Position numbers and translations under genes: made by a program
In this document: positions 53,575 to 60,000 of the stretch, one piece after another
Numbering within the stretch: the first letter of the stretch is position 1
How the letters are laid out: each line of letters starts with the position of its first letter
Assembly: GCF_963678635.1 (NCBI RefSeq)
Contig: NC_087070.1
Span: 12,932,539-12,992,538, forward strand
DNA length: 60,000 nucleotides
DNA from: Symsagittifera roscoffensis
Lineage: Eukaryota > Xenacoelomorpha > Acoela > Convolutidae
Reading direction: 5' to 3'
Notes under the pieces: generated by a model
What the model was told of the DNA's origin: nothing
Database searches by the model: none
What the model saw: only the letters and a program-made list of their open reading frames with translations

Positions 53575-54430
53575 TATTGAAATGTTCAATTGCATAGTCA
53601 GTAATAAACAGTTTCCGGATGTCTTAAAAACAGCACACACTAATCTTTTACACAAAAATCTTTTCGTATGAACATTGAAAGATACAGGCCCATTTAAACA
53701 CTTCCTGCACTCACCCTAATTACTGAATGCGTTTAATGTAACAAGATAAAAGGGTTCATTCAAAGAAAATTGTGTGAAAACCAGCATGGATTAAGAAAAC
53801 ATAAGACGACTGTTACAAACCTGATATCGTACTGTGATGTTGTATACAAGAAATTGGAACAAAGAGAACTACCTCTCACGCTATTTTTTAGATATTGCAA
53901 AATCTTTCGACTCAATTAGCCATAACATCATTTGTAATAGCTTGTCAAAATAGGCTTCGACCATGAGTTTCATTAATTTTTGCATCTTATCTCACAAACA
54001 GAAACAAATAGTTTTTCTTCGTATACATTGTCTGATTCCAGAAATAAAACTAGTGGTCAATTTTTGCAGTCTTCTGGTTTTCTTTTTTATATGAACAATA
54101 TGCCACTAAATTTTGACAACCCTTCCTTTTTATATGCTGAAGATACAAAAGTTTTTGGAAATTCGTTTGAGCTTTCTTCGATTCAAACAGATTTGAACAT
54201 TGTAATAACCTGGGCAACAGAAAACAGAATTGACTTCAATTTTGACAAATTTGAACAAACTAGATTTTTAAAATCAAACAAGCGATACCCTTTAAGCGAT
54301 CTTTTATCTATTGATGGAGAACAAATAGTTTTAAAAGATACGGTGGAAGACCTTGGTGTTTGATGCAATTCCAAAATGACATGGATATAACACATCACCG
54401 AAAGGCTTAAAAAGCAAGTATGCATTTTAA
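53575..54430 (+). pseudogene. LINE reverse transcriptase remnant 1
   Basis: Successive frames give the LINE RT order: FPDVLKTAHTNLLHKN, then IERYRPI-stop-TLPALT (N-Y-R-P-I-S-x-L-P), QHGLRKHKTTVTNLISY, FLDIAKSFDSISHNII (motif A, D-x-x-x-A-F-D), then in the long frame 53980-54363 FLYAEDTKVFG (motif C, where Y-A-D-D reads YAED) and DTVEDLGV (motif E). It continues with HITERLKKQ. Multiple shifts and the altered catalytic motif make it dead. Jockey/CR1-like in appearance; clade not resolved. Confidence 0.82.
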
Positions 54431-55195
54431 TTACATCAGAAGATCTTCGCCAAACTCACTGAGTAGCTTTGTTTGGGTTTCGCTTATTGAAAGTTGCGTA
54501 ATTTCAATAAATTTTATGCATCTGCAGAATGATTTTTATGTAAATAAAAACCAATATAAGCAATGGAAAAACGCCAACAACAATGCACAAAACGCTGTTA
54601 CAAAAAAAACATAAATAGAATGATGAGGTTGATATTTTCTACTTGAATAAAAGCAAACTGTTGTCAATTTCACTGACGTTATTCAAAATTGATTTAACTT
54701 TGCTGAATAACATTTTAAAAAATGAGTTGCCGATAAATTTTCTTGATTTTTGGGCAATCGAAAATGGACTTGATTCAAATTGAACGGGAAACAAGAAGTT
54801 TTTGAGAATCCCAATGATAACACGGAGCGAACTTTGTAAAAATTTTCTTTTACCGTGTGCCAAAAATGTCAAACACCCTCGCGAGATCGAACAATTTGCC
54901 TGGCTATGATCCTTTTCAAGAACCTGTATTCCTTAGAAAGAATTTGAAACTGTTATTGGTTAACAAACTAAAACATTTAAAACCTCAATTTATACAGATT
55001 TACGGTTTTTAAGTTTATTTTACTAATTTTCTTTTATCAATGACTAGAGCTACTAATCGCCGCCTTGCGGGTTTCACTCAATATTATTATGATTATTTTT
55101 ATTACGATTTTTATTTTTATGATTGTTATTATTCTGATTACAACTGGTATGCATTGTTTGGCAATGCTTACTAGAGCCGCTTTCCGAAAAAAGTT
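54431..55195. other. AT-rich spacer between LINE remnants
   Basis: No supported ORF. 55078-55140 is a run of TTATTATTATGATTATTTTT type. ACTAATCGCCGCCTTGCGGG near 55049 is a GC-rich island of unknown nature. Confidence 0.45.
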
Positions 55196-56159
55196 TTTTT
55201 TTACCAACAGCAAGGGTCAGTGTTAGGTCCGTTTTTGTTTTTAATATATATAAAAGATCTTCCGAAAATTGCTGAAGGATCTGATGTGATTCTATTTGCT
55301 GATGATACTACAATATGCAATCCAGAAAAAAACTGTTGCGATAGCTTTGATAGTTCGTTAAATAAAGTGGATAGATGGTTCAAAACGAATGGACTTTGTG
55401 TCAATCCTGGTAAAACACAAATAATGAAATTTGGTGATAACTTTTCAAAATATTACTTTGCTTTTGGTACTACAGTTCAAATTACAAATGTGTGTAAATA
55501 TTTAGGCATTTTTGTTGACAAGAAACTTACTTTCAAATTTCACATTGAACATGTCTGCAAAAAGTTAACTAAATTTTGTGGCATTGTCTGGAAAGCTAGG
55601 TATGTTTTTTTCTAAAGAGCAGATGCTTCGCTTCTACAAAGCATATGTAAATCTTACATTCACTTATGGAATTTTAATATACGGCAATATCACCCAATCT
55701 CACCTTACCGAGATAATGAAACTACAAAAAAAAAATCTTGAGAGCAATTTTTTTCAAACGTATATACGAATCAATTTAAGAAATTATGAACGAAAACAAA
55801 TTGCTTACTGTTTTTGATTAATACATTTTTGAGATGTTTAAGTACTTGTTTATGGAAATGCGATCGGACAGAAAAAATGGTTTTTTTGTCTCAGATTTAC
55901 TCCCAAAAAGTGGACCATGTACTTGGAGCAAAGCGAAAGGCTGAATTAAAGTGGCAAAATTTCTACTACCGCTAAACAGAGATCGCTTACAGTTAGAATT
56001 GTGCAGGCTCTTAACTATTTAAAACAAAATGACTTGATACCTGTTAATATACATGAAATGTCAGAAGTTAGTTGTTTGAGACTCTATAAACAGTTTTTTC
56101 AAATTTACCTAAAAGACAATCAGGACCTCTACAAACTGTTTTTCAATTTCAGCCCTTAA
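55196..56159 (+). pseudogene. LINE reverse transcriptase remnant 2
   Basis: An independent copy overlapping the same RT region as remnant 1. GSVLGPFLFLIYIKDLP, VILFADDTTICN (intact F-A-D-D), GLCVNPGKTQIM and CKYLGIFVDKKLTF are in one frame (55220-55615). After a shift, MLRFYKAYVNLTFTYGILIY and EIMKLQKK (55619-55740), the thumb and C-terminal region. Near the end ALNYLKQNDLIPVNIHEMS (about 56010-56070) matches the usual tail before the stop at 56157. The upstream half is missing. The LVVT-like flank begins abruptly at about 55196. Confidence 0.85.
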
Positions 56160-56811
56160 TTTAATTTGTTTGTTGAGTTGATGCTGGCTGTCTTCTCTTT
56201 ACTCTCCAGGATATCCTACTCGATGAGCAGTACTGCTCTTTAGGATCTCCCTCTAGGCATAATATATTGCTTTTGGCGTTGTATATGTAGCTGGTAGGGT
56301 AATTCAAATTTCAAATTTCAACAGTTACAAATCGGGTGAATTTTCGCTTGTCAGTGGTCCTACAGTTTTCATACTTGTTTTCGAGGGACATACTCGACAC
56401 AGTTTTAGCTCATTTGAAGTTTCCGCGAACTACTCCAGGCCCTTTTTAGGTTTTCAGGCAGAAGAAGTTGAAAATGGAAAGACTTTTCTACGACTGTATT
56501 AAAATAGTGAGACATGGCAGCCTCTACATATGTTTTCTTGACAAACCACTCGGGAAATTAGTGTAAAATTGAGTTGACTTATCCCTACTTGTCTGTTATC
56601 GCCCTTTGAGTTTTCTGTGGGATGCAGAACAACTTAAATCGGGAAATCTTGAAAGTTTGGTGGTTTCTCAAACAAACCGCTGCCAAAAAACACTAACTTC
56701 TTGATGTAATTTGAAATCACTCATCTTGAATAATGATTTCTGAAACTTTCTTTTTAAATTTTTCAATTTTTCAAATTTGACCGGTCGACCAGTGACCCGA
56801 CCCGCACAAAA
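56160..56811. other. Intergenic up to the gap, no gene seen
   Basis: No ORF of note and no repeat that I can name. Confidence 0.5.
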
Positions 56812-57011
56812 NNNNNNNNNNNNNNNNNNNNNNNNNNNNNNNNNNNNNNNNNNNNNNNNNNNNNNNNNNNNNNNNNNNNNNNNNNNNNNNNNNNNNNNNN
56901 NNNNNNNNNNNNNNNNNNNNNNNNNNNNNNNNNNNNNNNNNNNNNNNNNNNNNNNNNNNNNNNNNNNNNNNNNNNNNNNNNNNNNNNNNNNNNNNNNNNN
57001 NNNNNNNNNNN
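56812..57011. other. Assembly gap, 200 N
   Basis: Exactly 200 unknown bases, probably a placeholder of fixed size. It lies at the end of one arm of an inverted Penelope repeat, where assembly is likely to fail. Confidence 0.99.
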
Positions 57012-57391
57012 AAACACGTTCTCAGTTTCGTCGTAGTAAAAACAACGTTAAGTCCACTGCACTTCCGAACGCGTTTGCTCAATTGATGTGATATCTTACC
57101 TCGATACTGCAACAGCATTAGTGGAGGCGTAGATCATTTATCGCCTGGATCAAGACGTGCAACAGTCTGCGTTTCACCGTTTCTGATGATCTTCTCTAGG
57201 GTCTCCCGTATGATCGGTTCATAGAAAACAGGGGGAGACTGGTTGTTCTCCAGTTGAATCTTGAATCGTTCAAGTGACGACTCAAAATTCAAAAGTCGGC
57301 CAAGTGGACGTCGCGTTGAAAATCCGGTGCACTGTATCTTCTACAATATTTCGTTTGTACTTGGTGGGAGCAAGTGCATGCAAATTTGTCA
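57012..57391 (-). pseudogene. Penelope-like element fragment, minus-strand arm
   Basis: Read on the minus strand from 57391 into the gap: HALAPTKYKRNIVED, HRIFNATSTWPTFE, then after a small break FKIQLENNQSPPVFYEPIIR, ETLEKIIR, PPLMLLQYRGKISHQLSKR and NVVFTTTKLRTC. These are the steps between RT and endonuclease in Penelope-like elements. It keeps about 150 bp (57047-57200) that the plus-strand arm has lost. The gap cuts off the endonuclease. Confidence 0.75.
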
Positions 57392-57955
57392 CCGGCCAAG
57401 CTGTTTAGACGTTACGTGGACGACATTATTCGTACCGCCAGACAGTCGGAGATTGATAACCTCGTGGAACGTGCGAACAAGCTGGATCCTGATCACCTCC
57501 AGTTTACCATGGAGAAGGAGCGGGATGGCGTTTTACCTTTTCTGGACATCAAGATAGTGCGGACTGGGTTTTCTTGGGTTACGGATTGGTACAACAAACC
57601 CACTGACAACGGCTTGTTTTTGAATTTTCATGCACTTGCTCCCACCAAGTACTAACGAAATATTGTGGAAGGTACAGTGCACCGGATTTTCAACGCCACG
57701 TCCACTTGGCCGACTTTTGAGTCGTCAATTAAACGATTCAAGATTCAACTGGAGAACAACCATTATCCCCTGTTTTCTATGAACCGATCATAGCAGTGGA
57801 ATTAATGTTGTTTTTACTACGACGAAACTGAGAACGTGTTTTCCGTGCCTCAAGTCGCCCGTTTCCAAAGAACTTTCAAGTCGTGTTGTTTATCAAATTG
57901 AGTGTTTGAATTGTCAGGCCCGCTACGTCGGCCAGACACTTTAAAAGACGACTGT
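57374..57955 (+). pseudogene. Penelope-like element fragment, plus-strand arm
   Basis: Frame 57374-57655 gives LFRRYVDDIIRTA (RT motif C, Y-V-D-D), FTMEKERDGVLPFLDIKIVR and WYNKPTDNGLFLNFHALAPT. After a TAA the same frame continues NIVEGTVHRIFNATSTWPTF to about 57790, then after a deletion VVFTTTKLRTCFPCLKSPV and VVYQIECLNCQARYVGQTL, the cysteine pair and start of the GIY-YIG endonuclease. It breaks off near 57955. From 57614 to 57842 it mirrors the minus-strand arm. Confidence 0.85.
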
Positions 57956-59724
57956 CTGAGCTTTTGATGCCTTCCGCGGCCAATCACAATAGCAGTTTTA
58001 CACTAACAAATATTGACCTCGGAAAAACATGATTTGACCGTTTTTTCAATCTTTAGCATATATCTTGTAATAGATTCATAAAACGGTAAAAACATCAAAA
58101 ATTTGACTTTTCCAATGCTGATAACTTCAATTATAAAAAAATTGTGAGTGCCAGCTAAAACAGGGCAGCTTTCCAAAACACTTCCTATTCATTGAAACCA
58201 AAATCTCAGATTTGAGAGGGCATTTTTTGGGAAAATCAAAACATCAAAAATATAATTCAAATATTGCCGACTTCCTCGAAGACTGTAGGGAGAGGGGTAA
58301 GGTAAAAAGAGACGGCTGCTCTTTTTCCTTTCCCACCCACCTCACATGAGCATCAATTTCACGGTGTAACGAGTGGTCATACAAGGTTGATTATGAAGAC
58401 TAAACATGTTTTCTATGGCCTAATTAGTCTGCATGTCATTTTTCACGACAATCGGACAATTAGAACAGTAATTTTAAATATAAAAATTTTGCAGGTAAAA
58501 TTTTGGGAAAGAAAAAGAGCCAAAGAGACTAGGCGAGAATACAGGCACACAGAGGAGTCAGCTGTTTTTCAATGATATCCTTTTTTTTTGAAAATCGGCA
58601 GAATGGTTTTTGTTTTAAAACTGGAACTTTTGCAAAGAGTGAAAAAGTTTCCAAAGCGTCCCAAAAAATGAATTAAATGGAAAAACACAATCCCATACAT
58701 TTTCATAGACCTGTTTTTTTTAAAACAAGAAATCTAGGCAGACATGCCAAGCAAGATAATTGAGTTTTAAATTAGCAACAGGGTAGAACTTACAAAGCGG
58801 AAACAAAACCATCTTTGAGCTTAAACCAATTGAGTCGAAACAAAGAAACTACAATGAAACTTCCCCTAAAAAAACGTCCCTTTAAGACTACAATTAACAA
58901 CACCTGCAACTGCTATAATACTTGGTAAAAGCACAATAAAATCCGTGACGTGGCAACTAAGCAAAAACTTGAGCAGATAAACGTACATCCAACAAATGAA
59001 TTTTAACCCGAGAAAAATTATCTGAAAAAAAAAACCAGGTTGAAGTGCTTGAAATTGACAATATATCTCAGCGTCATCAAGCAAATTTTCCTGTGAACTT
59101 TCGTTTTTATTAGAGCAACCCCGAATGCGTGCGAAAGCTTGAAAAGAGTGGGCAAAAAAGGCAGCGTTGGTCAGCAGCAAACAATTGTCTCTGTCTCTTC
59201 TACTTAAAAAGGGCAGCCTCAACATTCCATTGGCTAAAAAAACTATGCATGGTCGAAAATAAGCATAAAACATATGCCAATGATCCCTCAACGACAGCAA
59301 CAACCAAAAAAAATTAAACAAACATTTGATGTCGGGTTAAGCAGCTTTAGTCCAATTATCTTCGCCTAAATTCACAGCCACGAAACTAATGTAGCGACTA
59401 GCTAAGCTAGAAACATCATGAAATTTACCCAGAGACAATCAACTATATTAAAACCAAAATCAGCTTTGCACTCCACGGCGTTGCTATTTTCCACATCAGG
59501 GCGCAAATACCTCGAAACAATTGATTTTATCGACCAACAATTCAAAAAGTAGCATAGAGAAAGGACGCGTAAGGTCACAGGATGTTTCAACTTGATGATG
59601 ATGCATTAAATGTTTAGCTATTTAAGTTGCCCACGACTTAATATTAACATTCTAAAGAAAAGTTTCCACGGAATGAACATTGATGGGTGAATATCAGAAA
59701 ACAACGTTGAAGCAATGTTGAATT
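57956..59724. other. Intergenic, no recognised gene
   Basis: AT-rich. The longest frame, 58866-59321 (-, 151 codons), is rich in Phe, Leu and Cys with hydrophobic stretches that could pass for membrane segments (FFQIIFLGLKFICWMYVYLL). Its composition is what AT-rich antisense DNA gives, and I see no family. Nothing else supported. Confidence 0.4.
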
Positions 59725-59727
59725 AGG

Positions 59728-59756
59728 AGTACTTTCGAGCTATCGCTCATCATCAG
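59728..59756 (-). ncRNA. Hammerhead-like motif, minus strand
   Basis: On the minus strand CTGATGA (exact core, 59756-59750), one U, stem GAGC/GCTC with a GATA loop, GAAA (59736-59733), then GTACTC. The last A of the core with GTACT makes the palindrome AGTACT, which would suit a dimeric hammerhead with a tiny stem III. Stem I pairing is not evident. It lies about 170 nt downstream of a Penelope fragment on the same strand (60000-59925), where such ribozymes are known to occur. Confidence 0.5.
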
Positions 59757-59924
59757 CATCTTAAAACACAAAAAAATCGAGCTTCAAAAAGCACCAAAAA
59801 CGTCATTTGAAGAAAATCTATTCTGAGGTGGATAGTATCCACACATGCAGAGCAAGATGCATCATAGCTTGATGGTGAGGGGGCGCCTGCGCTATTCTTC
59901 CTTGGTATTCAGAGACGGTTTGAG

Positions 59925-60000
59925 ACGGTGGACGTGGCGTTGAGAATCCGGTGCACTGTACCTTCCACAAAATTTCGTTTGTACTTGGTGGGAGTATGTG
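59925..60000 (-). pseudogene. Penelope-like element fragment at the window end
   Basis: Minus strand reads HTPTKYKRNFVEGTVHRILN and ATSTVSNRL, the same region as the fragments at 57012-57391 and 57614-57790. It stops at about 59925 without the endonuclease and continues beyond the right edge. Confidence 0.75.

Noticed and set aside
57180-57220. CTGATGA near 57185 as a third hammerhead
   Set aside because: No GAAA after a closing stem; the stretch is Penelope coding sequence on the other strand.
58866-59321. 151-codon minus-strand frame with hydrophobic stretches
   Set aside because: No recognisable family, no splice or promoter signals, and Phe/Leu-rich composition expected from AT-rich DNA.

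Overview
The window is metazoan nuclear DNA, AT-rich and gene-poor, and is almost wholly repeats and transposable elements. I infer an invertebrate animal. The evidence is two BEL/Pao LTR retrotransposons (a metazoan-restricted group), a Ty3/gypsy element, Penelope-like and LINE reverse transcriptase remnants, a hAT transposase remnant, GT-AG intron signals, and fragments of two animal-type genes (a 14-3-3 pseudogene and an FkbM-type methyltransferase exon). I cannot name the species. There is one 200-N assembly gap (56812-57011).

Layout. 1-15733: one satellite array, about 150 head-to-tail copies of a 105-bp (35-codon) monomer, with 12-13-mer higher-order blocks on the left and an alternating dimer at the right edge; it runs off the left end of the window. 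16905-26249: an old BEL/Pao element on the minus strand with 5-bp target duplications (AGATC), about 310-bp LTRs, frameshifted gag-pro-RT-RH-IN, and a long 5' leader that holds a broken SGNH-like ORF and a minisatellite. 28798-33472: a second, young BEL/Pao element, also minus strand, with almost identical LTRs. It has lost protease, RT and RNase H but keeps gag and integrase. On the opposite strand it carries a small gene-like structure whose first exon lies in the LTR and whose second exon lies between the 3' LTR and integrase, with a donor, an acceptor and a poly(A) signal.

34771-36782: a 14-3-3 pseudogene lies between two copies of a 150-bp dispersed repeat. 37554-38112: a Penelope-type GIY-YIG endonuclease fragment followed by a hammerhead-like RNA motif. 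40080-41790: a cluster of near-perfect palindromes. 42260-42920: last exon of an FkbM-type methyltransferase gene. 43597-49730: a Ty3/gypsy element with a 1776-codon open gag-pol, inserted in a copy of a roughly 530-bp dispersed repeat. That repeat family has subterminal inverted repeats and a terminal hairpin, like non-autonomous Helentrons (HINE/DINE-1 type), and recurs at least seven times. 52480-56159: hAT and LINE remnants. 57012-60000: Penelope-like fragments in inverted orientation next to the gap and again at the window end, the last followed by a second hammerhead-like motif on the coding strand.

Most of this sequence is selfish DNA, nested and decayed; few of these genes can work together. 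The observations most worth testing are the antisense LTR-initiated spliced gene in the second BEL element, the SGNH-like leader ORF in the first, the two hammerhead-like motifs downstream of Penelope fragments, and the Helentron-like repeat family.
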